Origin: CAVQBC01 sp963710665
GTDB taxonomy: Bacteria; Actinomycetota; Thermoleophilia; Solirubrobacterales; Solirubrobacteraceae
DNA length: 64,000 bases
Direction: 5' to 3'
Assembly: GCA_963710665.1 (NCBI GenBank)
Contig: CAVQBC010000004.1
Location: 682,001-746,000 of the forward strand
Position 1 is the stretch's first letter, and the number at the start of each line of letters is the position of its first letter. The notes below the pieces were generated by a model. The model had not been told where the DNA came from. It worked only from the letters and a program-made list of their open reading frames with translations, and searched no databases. Of this stretch, positions 33,386-41,813 are shown piece after piece. A program made the translations under genes and the position numbers.

Positions 33386-34215
33386 CCCCGCGCAACGACG
33401 ACCCTGGCCGCGACCGCGTGGTCGAGGCCGAGATCGACGTCCCGGGCACGCCCGAGGAGGTCTGGCACGCGATCGCCACCGGGCCGGGCATCACGGCCTG
33501 GTTCGTCCCGACCGAGGTGGACGAGCGCGAGGGCGGCACGATCACCCAGCACCACGGGCCCGAGCTCGACATCGGCGGCGAGATCACCGCCTGGGAGCCG
33601 CCCCACCGCTTCGCCTACCTCAGCGACCCGTGGCAGCCGACGGACGACGTCGCGCCGGAGCGGATCGCCACCGAGTTCCTGATCGAGGCGCAGGCCGGCG
33701 GGACGTGCGTCGTGCGCGTGGTCAACAGCGGCTTCGGGAGCGGGGCCGGCTGGGACCAGGCGATCGGCAGCACGAGGCAGGGCTGGCCGCCGGCGCTCTA
33801 CACCCTGCGCCTCTACCTCACGCACTTCCCCGGCCTGGCCCCCGCCTCGTTCGCCGTCGGGGGCACCGCGAGCGGGACGCGCGAGGAGGCCTGGAACGAG
33901 CTGCTCTCCTCGATCGGCCTGCCGGCCCCCGCCGAGGGCGAGCGCCTGGCCAGCGGCGCCGGGTCGCCGCCGCTGGCCGGGACCGTCGAGCGGCTGTCGG
34001 ACGGTCAGCTGCTGATGCGCACCGACGAGCCCGGGCCCGGCCTCGCGTACGTCGGCGCCGGCGGCCCCGGGTACGAGGTCTACACGTTCGTCCGCGGGAT
34101 CTTCTACGGCGACGAGGCGCCCGGGATCGCCACGCGGGCCGGGGCCGAGTGGCAGGCGTGGATGGACGAGCACTTCCCCGCCGCGCAGGCGGCCGGCGCG
34201 GAGACGGACGCATGA
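33382..34215 (+). CDS. SRPBCC (AHSA1-like) protein 1
   Basis: 277 residues. An AHSA1/START-like ligand-binding domain fills the first ~150: E-I-D-V-P-G-T-P-E-E-V-W-H-A-I-A-T-G-P-G-I-T-A-W-F-V-P and the W-E-P-P-H-R-F-A-Y strand. A second, less conserved region of ~110 residues follows and ends in E-W-Q-A-W-M-D-E-H-F. Start and stop overlap both neighbours by 4 bp. It shares 40% or more, by eye, with the next gene, so the two arose by tandem duplication. Ligand unknown. Confidence 0.85.
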   Translation: MTPRNDDPGRDRVVEAEIDVPGTPEEVWHAIATGPGITAWFVPTEVDEREGGTITQHHGPELDIGGEITAWEPPHRFAYLSDPWQPTDDVAPERIATEFLIEAQAGGTCVVRVVNSGFGSGAGWDQAIGSTRQGWPPALYTLRLYLTHFPGLAPASFAVGGTASGTREEAWNELLSSIGLPAPAEGERLASGAGSPPLAGTVERLSDGQLLMRTDEPGPGLAYVGAGGPGYEVYTFVRGIFYGDEAPGIATRAGAEWQAWMDEHFPAAQAAGAETDA

Positions 34216-35021
34216 TCCGGGCGCGGTCGGCCGAGGTCTCCGTCGAGGTCGCGGGCACGCCCGAGGAGGCGTGGGACGCGATCGCCACCGGGCCGGGCAT
34301 CACGGCGTGGTTCGTCCCGGCGGAGGTCGAGGAGCGCGAGGGCGGCGCCGTCTCCCTGGACGTCGGCACCGGCATGGGGCCCGCCGGGACGGTGACCGGA
34401 TGGGACCCGCCGCGCCGGTTCGCCTACGAGGAGGCCTGGCCGGCGCTCGACGGCGAGCCGGCGGGACGGCTCGCGACCGAGTTCCACGTCGAGGCCCGCG
34501 GCGGCGGCACGTGCGTCGTGCGGATCGTGAGCAGCGTCTTCGCGAGCGGCGAGGCCTGGGACACCGAGCTGGACAACCTCAACGAGGGCTGGCGGTCCTA
34601 CCTGCGCAACCTCGCGCTGTACATGAGCCGGCACCGCGGGCAGCGGTGCGCGACGATCCTCGTGACCGGCGTCGCGCCCGGGTCGCCCGCGGACGGCTGG
34701 GCGGCGCTCACGGGCGCCCTCGGCCTGGTGGAGGCGGGCGAGGGCCGGCGGACGGGCGCGACCGCCGCGGGCACGCCGGCGCTGGCCGGCGTGGTGGAGC
34801 GCGAGAGCGCCGGCCCGCATCACCGCGACCTGCTGGTCCGACTCGACCGGCCGGCGGTGGGGAGCGCGTTCGTGTACGCCTACGGCCACGGCGACCAGGT
34901 TCACGTGAACGTCCACGCGTACCTGTTCGGCGAGGACGCGGAGGCGGTCGCGGCGCGCGACCGGCCGCGCTGGGAGGCGTGGATGCGGGAGCGCTTCGGG
35001 GTCCCCGCGGCGGCGGGCTGA
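34212..35021 (+). CDS. SRPBCC (AHSA1-like) protein 2
   Basis: 269 residues. Nearly the same N-terminal motif as its neighbour (V-A-G-T-P-E-E-A-W-D-A-I-A-T-G-P-G-I-T-A-W-F-V-P-A-E-V) and the same C-terminal layout ending in R-W-E-A-W-M-R-E-R-F. It is the third gene of the ArsR-SRPBCC-SRPBCC operon and begins with an ATGA overlap. It converges on the MEDS sensor gene with a 7 bp gap. A hetero-pair acting on one hydrophobic ligand is possible but only inferred. Confidence 0.85.
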   Translation: MIRARSAEVSVEVAGTPEEAWDAIATGPGITAWFVPAEVEEREGGAVSLDVGTGMGPAGTVTGWDPPRRFAYEEAWPALDGEPAGRLATEFHVEARGGGTCVVRIVSSVFASGEAWDTELDNLNEGWRSYLRNLALYMSRHRGQRCATILVTGVAPGSPADGWAALTGALGLVEAGEGRRTGATAAGTPALAGVVERESAGPHHRDLLVRLDRPAVGSAFVYAYGHGDQVHVNVHAYLFGEDAEAVAARDRPRWEAWMRERFGVPAAAG

Positions 35022-35028
35022 GCCGGCG

Positions 35029-35997
35029 CTATCCGACGCGCATGTGCAGGCGCACGACGCTCCCCACGGGGAACGAGCGCACCTGCACCAGGTCGCACAG
35101 CTGGTTGGCGAGCCACAGACCGTAGCCGCCGAGCTGGCCGTCGGCGGGCCGCTCGCGGCCGACGAGCGGCTGGTCGATGCGGCCTGAGTCCTGGACCTCG
35201 CAGATCAGGACCCGGCCCTCCCGCCACACGCGCATCCGCCCCTCCCCGCCCGCGTGGCGGATGCTGTTGGAGGCGACCTCGGTGGCGGCGAGGAGCAGGT
35301 CGCCGAGCTTCGCGGGGCTGAAGCCCGCGGACGACGCGCACCCGGACACGAACGGCCGCACGCTGCGCAGGGAGCCGCGCCGGAAGGCGAGCTCGCGCGG
35401 GCGCACGGAGGGCTCGGGCAGCGCCGCGGCGAACGGCGCCTCGACGGTCTCGAGCCCCTCGTAGCTCGCGCTCTCGCGCTCGACCCCGTCCTGGCGGATG
35501 TGCGGGTGGTTGGCAGTGGCCTGGTCGATCACGTCCGGCCCGAGCGCCGACACGTCGTAGGGGCACAGCAGGTGGAAGCCGGGGGTGTCGGCGAAGGCGA
35601 GGTTGAGGAGCGACTCGTGCCGGTGGCACTCCACGAGCTCGGCGGCGCTGCGGCTCGGGGAGATCGGCTCGCCGATGCCGCGCAGCCGACGCCCGGGCGC
35701 CGCGTGCTCGGTCACGAAGTCGCGCCAGGCGGGGATGATCCGGGCGGGGTTGGCGCCGACGCCGGCCATATCGGCGAAGCGGACCTGGCCGCCGGCGTCG
35801 TCGCCCAGCCCCTCGCGCAGCCAGTCGAGCTTCGCGCGGTCGACGACCACCAGGATCGGCTCGCCCGCCTCGAGGCCCTCGCGGATGAACGTGAGCGTGC
35901 CGTCGACGAACGCCTCGTCGGAGGCGTAGAACATCGCCTCGTGGCGGAACGCGGATCCGCCGTCTCGACGATCGGCGGATACCGGGGCCACCGTCAC
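35029..35997 (-). CDS. MEDS-domain sensor with RsbW-like ATPase domain
   Basis: 322 residues. The first ~180 match the MEDS (DcmR sensory) domain: F-R-H-E-A-M-F-Y-A-S-D-E-A-F-V-D-G-T-L-T-F-I-R-E-G-L-E-A-G-E-P-I-L-V-V-V and F-H-L-L-C-P-Y-D. The last ~130 form a HATPase_c_2 domain with A-A-T-E-V-A-S-N-S-I-R-H-A-G-G (N box) and G-G-Y-G-L-W-L-A-N-Q-L-C-D. It has no phospho-acceptor His domain, so it probably works as an anti-sigma-type Ser kinase. No sigma factor or anti-anti-sigma gene lies beside it. Start GTG at 35997; another GTG two codons on is equally possible. Confidence 0.82.
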   Translation of the reverse strand: MTVAPVSADRRDGGSAFRHEAMFYASDEAFVDGTLTFIREGLEAGEPILVVVDRAKLDWLREGLGDDAGGQVRFADMAGVGANPARIIPAWRDFVTEHAAPGRRLRGIGEPISPSRSAAELVECHRHESLLNLAFADTPGFHLLCPYDVSALGPDVIDQATANHPHIRQDGVERESASYEGLETVEAPFAAALPEPSVRPRELAFRRGSLRSVRPFVSGCASSAGFSPAKLGDLLLAATEVASNSIRHAGGEGRMRVWREGRVLICEVQDSGRIDQPLVGRERPADGQLGGYGLWLANQLCDLVQVRSFPVGSVVRLHMRVG

Positions 35998-36108
35998 GTC
36001 ACGCCTGCTCGGGTGACCCGCGCGCTGAGCCTGGATCCGGCTCCGTACATCGTTGTGGTCGGGGCCGCCCGCATGGTCTTCCTGTTCCCGAATTGCCGTC
36101 CGATGGCG

Positions 36109-36126
36109 CCTGGACAAACGTCCAGG
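36109..36126. promoter_or_regulatory. Hairpin or operator CCTGGAC-AAAC-GTCCAGG
   Basis: A perfect 7-bp inverted repeat around AAAC, midway between the end of the GT39 gene and the start of the MEDS gene (both minus strand). It could end the upstream transcript or bind a regulator of the MEDS gene. No U-run follows. Confidence 0.4.
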
Positions 36127-36191
36127 GTCAGAGTACCGACATACCCTTGGACGCCCACCGGACGAACTCATTCCATCGCTCTGAACGGCGC

Positions 36192-38273
36192 TCACGACGC
36201 CGCCGCCGCCAGCGCGTCGGCGTTGCCCTGGCAGTCGTAGAGCGCGACGGTCGTGCCGCCGGCCGACACCGACACCGGCGTGCACGTGTCGGCGACCGCG
36301 GCCATGAGGGCGCTCGCGCCCACGCGGCCGTCGTTGCCGGGACCCGCCTGGCCGCCGCCGTCGGCCAGCACCCACCGGACCTTCCCGTCGCGCACCGCCT
36401 GGGCGAGCCACGCCGCGTCGACCTCGCTCTCCCGTCCGGAGAAGCCGCCGAGCGCCACGACGTCCGCGCCGGAGTCGACGATCTGCGGCGCGGCCGCGGA
36501 CTGGCTGGACACGGCGACCGCGCCACCGCCGTGGCGCTTCGCGTAGGCGACCGCGGCGGTCAGGGCGCCGCTGTCGCGGCCGGGACCGGCGAAGCCGCCG
36601 CGACCGGGCATGCCGCCGCCCGCGCCGGGTGACGTGGGGCCGGCCGTGGGCGGAGCGGCGCCCATGCCGGGCGGCGTCGCGCCCATGCCGCCGCCGGCCC
36701 GCGGCGGGCCGCCTCGGAACCCGCCGCCCGGGCCGCCCGCGAACGCGGACGTCGCCGGGCCGCCCGCGGGGAACGTCCCGCTGGCGGCGTGGCCGAGGGT
36801 CTGGGCGGACCAGGTCACGGGGGCGGCGAACAGCAGGACGAGCGCGGACGCGACGACCGCCGCGCGCACGCGCCCGGCGCCCAGCCCGGCGAGCCCGACG
36901 GCGGCGCCCATGCCCCCGACGAGGAGCAGCGGCACCAGCCACCCGAGCGTGCCGGGGCTCTCGCGGAGCACGAGCAGCTCGCAGAGCACGCCGGCGACGA
37001 CCGCGGCCGGTCCGAGGATCCGCGCGGCGCGCCCTCCGGCGAGGATCTGCGCGACCCCGGCGCCCACGAGCGCGGCCGTGAACGGCGCGAGCTGCGCGAC
37101 GTAGTACGGGTGGAAGATCCCCTGCGCGCTGCTGAACGCGACCGCGCAGGCGAGGAAGCTCCCGCCGACGGCGATCAGCCAGCCGGTGCGCGCGTCCGTG
37201 CGGCGCAGGCGGCTCGCGACGACGAGGCCGATGCCGGCCACGAGGGCGAAGCCGAGCAGCCAGCCGGCCTGGCCGCCGAGGCTCGCGTCGAGCAGGCGCA
37301 GGACGCCGGCCGGGCCGCCGAAGGGTCCGCCGCCCCCGCCACCGCCCGGCCCGCCCGCGCCGAACGCCTGTGGCCCGCCCGACTGACCGGCCAGCCGCCC
37401 GAGGCCGTTGTAGCCGAGGATCAGCGACAGGATGCTGTTGTCGCTCGTGCCGGACACCCAGGGCCGGTCGGCGGCCGGGGTCAGGGCGAGCAGCGCCGGC
37501 CAGGCGCCGCCCACCACGACCATCGCGGCACCGCCGGCGAGCAGCTGGCGCAGCGCGCGCAGGCGGCCCAGCGGCGCGACCCACAGCCATGCGGCGGCGA
37601 GCGCCGGCACGATCAGCAGCGCCGCGGCCATCTTGGTCTCGAAGCCGAGCCCGACGCACACGCCGGCGGCCACGAGCCAGCGCGTCCGGCCGTCCTCGAG
37701 CCCGCGCACCACGAGCCACAGCGCGGCGACGCAGCAGAGGATCAGGAGCGCGTCGGGGTTGTTGTGGCGCGAGATCGCGACCACGATCGGCGTGGTCGCG
37801 AGCGCGAGCCCGGCGACGAAGCCCGCCACGCGGCCGAACCGCCGTCGCGTCAGGTCGTACACGAGCGCGACGGCCGCGACGCCCATGAGCGCCTGCGGCA
37901 CGAGCAGGCTCAGGGGATGAAAGCCGAACACCTCCGCGAAGCCGGCCTGCACCCACAGCGCGAGCGGCGGCTTGTCGACCGTCATCACGCCCGCCGCGTC
38001 GAACGACCCGTACAGGAACGCATGCCAGCTCTGGGTCATCGACCGGACGGCCGCGCTGTAGTACTCGTTCGCCCAGCCGTTGCGGCTGAGCCCCCACAGG
38101 TTCAGGCCCGCGCTGAGCACGAGCAGCAGCACCAGCTCGGGGCGCGGGCGGGACAGCGACGCGAGGCGCGACCGCAGCCCGGCGCGGGCGCGGACGGCGG
38201 GGGACGGCGAGGGTGCGAGGGTGCCTCCGAGCGCGCCCAGCGCGCCGGCACCCGGATCGGAAGTCGGGCTCAT
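36192..38273 (-). CDS. GT39 (ArnT/PMT-like, YkcB-type) membrane glycosyltransferase
   Basis: 693 residues. About 10-12 membrane segments after a Pro/Arg-rich N-terminus. The first outer loop has N-E-Y-Y-S-A-A-V-R-S-M and the catalytic-type T-V-D-K-P-P-L-A-L-W motif of GT39/ArnT enzymes; R-H-N-N-P-D-A-L and G-L-G-F-E-T-K-M follow. A Gly-rich loop sits near residue 315 and another long Gly/Pro/Met-rich stretch near 500-555 precedes a soluble C-terminal domain. Such enzymes move sugars from polyprenyl phosphates to the outer face. Divergent from the two-component genes, and matched by the GT2-GtrA gene at 40632 that could supply the lipid-linked sugar. Confidence 0.85.
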   Translation of the reverse strand: MSPTSDPGAGALGALGGTLAPSPSPAVRARAGLRSRLASLSRPRPELVLLLVLSAGLNLWGLSRNGWANEYYSAAVRSMTQSWHAFLYGSFDAAGVMTVDKPPLALWVQAGFAEVFGFHPLSLLVPQALMGVAAVALVYDLTRRRFGRVAGFVAGLALATTPIVVAISRHNNPDALLILCCVAALWLVVRGLEDGRTRWLVAAGVCVGLGFETKMAAALLIVPALAAAWLWVAPLGRLRALRQLLAGGAAMVVVGGAWPALLALTPAADRPWVSGTSDNSILSLILGYNGLGRLAGQSGGPQAFGAGGPGGGGGGGPFGGPAGVLRLLDASLGGQAGWLLGFALVAGIGLVVASRLRRTDARTGWLIAVGGSFLACAVAFSSAQGIFHPYYVAQLAPFTAALVGAGVAQILAGGRAARILGPAAVVAGVLCELLVLRESPGTLGWLVPLLLVGGMGAAVGLAGLGAGRVRAAVVASALVLLFAAPVTWSAQTLGHAASGTFPAGGPATSAFAGGPGGGFRGGPPRAGGGMGATPPGMGAAPPTAGPTSPGAGGGMPGRGGFAGPGRDSGALTAAVAYAKRHGGGAVAVSSQSAAAPQIVDSGADVVALGGFSGRESEVDAAWLAQAVRDGKVRWVLADGGGQAGPGNDGRVGASALMAAVADTCTPVSVSAGGTTVALYDCQGNADALAAAAS

Positions 38274-38295
38274 GGGGGCAGCGTCGGCGCGGTCG

Positions 38296-38359
38296 CTGAG
38301 AGCCGCGCGTGCGCAGCCTGAGAGGGACCTGAGAGCGGTTTCCCAGGAATCTCCCAGGA
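38296..38359. promoter_or_regulatory. 11-bp-phased repeats between GT39 and two-component genes
   Basis: CTGAGAG occurs at 38296, 38318 and 38329 (spacing 22 and 11 bp), and TCCCAGGA at 38341 and 38352 (11 bp). OmpR-family regulators bind such tandem repeats one helical turn apart. The same CTCTCAG-type unit recurs at 40571. Likely binding sites of the adjacent response regulator. Confidence 0.6.
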
Positions 38360-38367
38360 TCTGTGTC

Positions 38368-38373
38368 GATACT
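38368..38373 (+). promoter_or_regulatory. -10 box (GATACT) of the response regulator gene
   Basis: GATACT ends 8 nt before the ATG at 38382, directly downstream of the phased repeats; no Shine-Dalgarno sequence is present. Confidence 0.45.
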
Positions 38374-38381
38374 CGGGACCG

Positions 38382-39083
38382 ATGACTACGCAGTCCGAGC
38401 CCAACCGCGTGCTCGTCGTCGACGACGAGCCGAACATCCTCGACGTGGTCAGGATGGCCCTGGACTTCCAGGGCTTCGCCGTCGAGACGGCCGCCACCGG
38501 ATCCGCCGCGCTCGCCGCCGTGACGGACTTCCGCCCGCACCTGATCGTGCTCGACGTGATGCTCCCCGACATGGAGGGCTTCGACGTCGCCGAGCGGCTG
38601 AGCGCCCGCCAGGACCGCGTCCCGATCATCTTCCTCACCGCCCGGGACGCCACCGACGACAAGATCCGCGGGCTCACGGTCGGCGGCGACGACTACGTCA
38701 CCAAGCCGTTCAGCCTCGAGGAGCTCGTCGCGCGGATCCGCGCGATCCTCCGCCGCGCCGGGCTGTCCGAGCCCGAGTCCAACCGCCTCGCCTTCGAGGA
38801 CCTCGAGCTCGACGAGGACGCGCACGAGGTCACCCGCGCGGGCGAGCCCGTCGAGCTCACCGCCACCGAGTACCGGCTGCTGCGCTACCTGATGCTCAAC
38901 CCCCGGCGCGTCCTCACCCGCGCGCAGCTCCTCGAGCACGTCTGGCACTACGACTTCGGCGGCGACGCGCGCGTGCTGGAGACCTACGTGAGCTACCTGC
39001 GCAAGAAGCTCGACGCCCATGGCCCGCCGCTCATCCAGACGGTGCGCGGCGTGGGCTACGCCCTGCGCCCGCCGCGCGCGTGA
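38382..39083 (+). CDS. OmpR-family response regulator
   Basis: 233 residues. Receiver domain with V-D-D-E acidic pocket, phospho-acceptor D58 in I-V-L-D-V-M-L-P-D-M, the F-L-T-A-R-D threonine and V-T-K-P-F lysine. The C-terminal winged helix ends V-L-E-T-Y-V-S-Y-L-R-K-K-L-D ... V-R-G-V-G-Y-A-L-R, typical of OmpR/PhoB. The stop overlaps the kinase start (TGATG). Probably autoregulates through the 11-bp-phased repeats upstream. Confidence 0.96.
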   Translation: MTTQSEPNRVLVVDDEPNILDVVRMALDFQGFAVETAATGSAALAAVTDFRPHLIVLDVMLPDMEGFDVAERLSARQDRVPIIFLTARDATDDKIRGLTVGGDDYVTKPFSLEELVARIRAILRRAGLSEPESNRLAFEDLELDEDAHEVTRAGEPVELTATEYRLLRYLMLNPRRVLTRAQLLEHVWHYDFGGDARVLETYVSYLRKKLDAHGPPLIQTVRGVGYALRPPRA

Positions 39084-40561
39084 TGCGGTCGCTGCGGGCA
39101 CGGCTGCTGGCGGGCCTGCTGGGGCTTGCCCTCGTCGGCCTGCTCGCCCTCGGCGGCATCACCTACGCCGAGCAGCGCTCGTTCCTCATGGAGCGCCTCG
39201 ACCAGCAGACGCGCTCCGCGCCCGAGGCGGTGGCGGGCGCGCTCGGCGAGCCCCGCTTCGGCGGCTCGCCCATGGATCGCCGCCGCGGGCACGAGCCCGG
39301 CGAGGGCCGGCCCGGGGTGGGTGGGCCGGGTTCCGGGCCGAGCGTCGGGCTGCCGCCCGGCACCTACGGCGAGCAGCGCGACGCGAGCGGGAAGGTGGTC
39401 GGCGACCCCGTGGTCTTCAGCTACGGACAGGAGGAGGTGACCGCCGACCCGGCGCTTCCCGCCCACCTGCCGCTCGGGCGCCTGTTCACCGTGTCGGGCC
39501 GTGACGGTGACGACACCCGCTACCGCGTGCTGGCCGAGCCGCACCCCTCGGGCGCGGGCACGATCGTCGCCGCCGTCCCGCTGCGCGAGGTCGACCAGAC
39601 GCTCGAGCGCCTGCTGCTCGTCGAGGCGCTGGTGATCGCCGGCGTCCTGCTCGTGATCGGCTGCGCGGCGTGGATCGTGGTGCGCGTCGGGCTGCTGCCG
39701 CTCGACCGGATGGGCCACACCGCCGGGCGGATCGCGGGCGGCGACCTCTCGCACCGCGTCGACTCGACCGACTCCCGCACCGAGGTCGGGCGCCTCGGCA
39801 TCGCGCTCAACGCGATGCTCGACCGGCTCGAGGAGGCCTTCGCGGAGCGCGAGGCCAGCGAGGAGCGCCTCCGCCGCTTCCTCGCCGACGCCTCGCACGA
39901 GCTGCGCACGCCGCTCGTCTCGATCCGCGGCTACGCGGAGCTCTATCGGATGGGCGCGGCCAGCACGCCGGCCGACGTCGAGAAGGCCATGCGCCGGATC
40001 GAGGACGAGGCGACCCGCATGGGCGTGCTCGTGGAGGACCTCCTGACGCTGGCGCGGCTCGACGAGATCGCCGCGCTGCCGCACGCCGAGCTCGACCTCG
40101 CCGACCTCGCGCGCGACGCCGCCCAGGACGCGCGCGCCACCGCCCCCGACCGCGACGTCGGCCTGCACGTCGAGCCGCCCACCGCGGTCGTCGGCGAGGC
40201 CCATCAGCTGCGCCAGGTGCTCGCGAACCTGCTGCGCAACGCGCTCGTCCACACGCCGCCGGGGACGCCGATCGAGATCCGCGTGGGGGCGGCGGGCGAC
40301 GAGGTCCGGCTCGAGGTCCGCGACCACGGCCCCGGGCTGCCCGACGCCGACCCCGACGCGCTGTTCGAGCGCTTCTGGCGCGCCGAGGGCGGCCGCGAGC
40401 GCGGTCGCGCCGGCGCCGGGCTGGGGCTCGCGATCGTCGCCGCGATCGTCGACGCCCACGACGGGACCGTGAGCGCGGGCGCCGCCCCCGGCGGCGGCGC
40501 GGCGTTCGTCGTGCGCCTCCCCGCGGCGCCCGCCTCCCGCACCGAGCCGGTCCCCGCCTAG
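39083..40561 (+). CDS. Sensor histidine kinase (EnvZ/OmpR-partner type)
   Basis: 492 residues. A first membrane helix (about 7-27), an extracellular sensor region of ~150 residues rich in Gly/Pro/Arg, a second membrane helix (about 180-203), a HAMP domain (R-V-G-L-L-P-L-D-R-M), the DHp helix with A-S-H-E-L-R-T-P, and the ATPase domain N-L-L-R-N-A-L-V-H-T-P, D-H-G-P-G-L and G-A-G-L-G-L-A-I-V. Signal unknown; the flanking glycosyltransferases suggest an envelope stimulus. Confidence 0.95.
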   Translation: MRSLRARLLAGLLGLALVGLLALGGITYAEQRSFLMERLDQQTRSAPEAVAGALGEPRFGGSPMDRRRGHEPGEGRPGVGGPGSGPSVGLPPGTYGEQRDASGKVVGDPVVFSYGQEEVTADPALPAHLPLGRLFTVSGRDGDDTRYRVLAEPHPSGAGTIVAAVPLREVDQTLERLLLVEALVIAGVLLVIGCAAWIVVRVGLLPLDRMGHTAGRIAGGDLSHRVDSTDSRTEVGRLGIALNAMLDRLEEAFAEREASEERLRRFLADASHELRTPLVSIRGYAELYRMGAASTPADVEKAMRRIEDEATRMGVLVEDLLTLARLDEIAALPHAELDLADLARDAAQDARATAPDRDVGLHVEPPTAVVGEAHQLRQVLANLLRNALVHTPPGTPIEIRVGAAGDEVRLEVRDHGPGLPDADPDALFERFWRAEGGRERGRAGAGLGLAIVAAIVDAHDGTVSAGAAPGGGAAFVVRLPAAPASRTEPVPA

Positions 40562-40570
40562 ATCTCCGGG

Positions 40571-40609
40571 TCTCAGGCGCCTCTCAGCCTCCTCACACCG
40601 GGCTCTGAC
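40571..40609 (+). promoter_or_regulatory. Tandem 11-bp repeats upstream of the GT2-GtrA gene
   Basis: TCTCAG at 40571 and 40582, then degenerate TCACAC at 40593 and TCTGAC at 40604, each 11 bp apart. TCTCAG is the reverse complement of the CTGAGA core repeated upstream of the two-component operon. Confidence 0.55.
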
Positions 40610-40631
40610 GTCGCGGGCCGACGCTGGTCCC

Positions 40632-41795
40632 ATGACCGACACACGGCCCCTCCCCCGCCCCGCCCCCCAGATCGAGATCGTCGTGCCGGTCTACAACGAG
40701 GAGGCGATCCTCGCGCGCAGCATCCGGCGCCTGCACCGCTTCCTGTCCGACGGGTTCCCGTTCACCTGGCGGATCGTGATCGCCGACAACGCGAGCACCG
40801 ACGCCACGCCCGCGGTCGCCGCCGCCCTCGAGCGCGAGCTCGGACGCTCGGTGGCGGTCCGGCGCCTCGAGCGCAAGGGCCGCGGCCGTGCGCTGCGCGC
40901 CGCCTGGTCGGCGAGCGAGGCGCGCGTCGTCTGCTACATGGACGTCGACCTCTCGACGGACCTGCGTGCGCTGCTGCCGCTCGTGGCGCCGCTGCTCTCC
41001 GGCCACAGCGACCTCGCCGTCGGCACGCGTCTCGCCCACGGCGCCCGCGTGGTGCGCGGCCCCAAGCGCGAGCTGATCTCGCGCGCCTACAACCAGGTGC
41101 TACGTGCCGCGCTGCGGGCGCGCTTCAGCGACGCCCAGTGCGGCTTCAAGGCCGCCCGCGCCGAGGCTCTCGACGACCTGCTGCCCGCGATCCGCGACGA
41201 CGGCTGGTTCTTCGACACCGAGCTGCTCGTGCTCGCCCAGCGGCGCGGCCTGCGGATCCACGAGGTCCCCGTCGACTGGATCGACGACCCCGACTCGCGC
41301 GTCGACATCGTGCGCACCGCCCTGGAGGACCTGCGCGGCGTCGCGCGCCTGGCGGCCGACGGCCCGGTGGCGCGCTTCCTCGCGGTCGGCGTCGCCAGCA
41401 CGCTCGCCTTCGCCCTGCTCTTCCTCGCCCTGCGGACGCCGCTCGGCGCCGCGGGCGCCAACGCGCTCGCGCTGGCGCTGACCGCGATCGGCAACACCGC
41501 CGCCAACCGCCGGCTGACGTTCGGCGTGCGCGGGCGCCCGGGCCTGGTGCGCCACCACCTCGGCGGCGCGCTCGTGTTCCTGCTCACGCTCGGTCTGACG
41601 ATGGGCGCGCTCGGCGTCCTGCGCGGGCTCGACCCGCACCCGGCGCGGGTGCTCGAGCTCGCGGTGCTCGTGGTCGCGAGCACGGTCGCCACGGTCACGC
41701 GCTACGTCGCGCTCAGCACGTGGGTGTTCGCCCGCGCGCAGCGCACATCCCGGCCGGCGGCCGGCGCGACGCCCGTCCCGGGCGTGGAGCGCTGA
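40632..41795 (+). CDS. GT2 glycosyltransferase fused to a GtrA membrane domain
   Basis: 387 residues. The N-terminal GT2 domain has I-V-V-P-V-Y-N-E-E, the I-A-D-N-A-S-T-D strand, the metal-binding Y-M-D-V-D-L-S-T-D (DxD) and S-D-A-Q-C-G-F-K-A, like dolichyl-phosphate sugar synthases. The last ~125 residues are four membrane helices of the GtrA type (A-R-F-L-A-V-G-V-A-S-T-L to Y-V-A-L-S-T-W-V-F-A). It would make and flip a polyprenyl-phosphate sugar, the donor used by the GT39 enzyme at 36192. Regulated, by inference, by the two-component system just upstream. Confidence 0.9.
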   Translation: MTDTRPLPRPAPQIEIVVPVYNEEAILARSIRRLHRFLSDGFPFTWRIVIADNASTDATPAVAAALERELGRSVAVRRLERKGRGRALRAAWSASEARVVCYMDVDLSTDLRALLPLVAPLLSGHSDLAVGTRLAHGARVVRGPKRELISRAYNQVLRAALRARFSDAQCGFKAARAEALDDLLPAIRDDGWFFDTELLVLAQRRGLRIHEVPVDWIDDPDSRVDIVRTALEDLRGVARLAADGPVARFLAVGVASTLAFALLFLALRTPLGAAGANALALALTAIGNTAANRRLTFGVRGRPGLVRHHLGGALVFLLTLGLTMGALGVLRGLDPHPARVLELAVLVVASTVATVTRYVALSTWVFARAQRTSRPAAGATPVPGVER

Positions 41796-41801
41796 CCTCG
41801 C

Positions 41802-41807
41802 GATACT
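41802..41807 (+). promoter_or_regulatory. -10 box (GATACT) of the dehydrogenase gene
   Basis: GATACT ends 6 nt before the ATG at 41814, consistent with a leaderless start. Confidence 0.4.
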
Positions 41808-41813
41808 GCCGGG

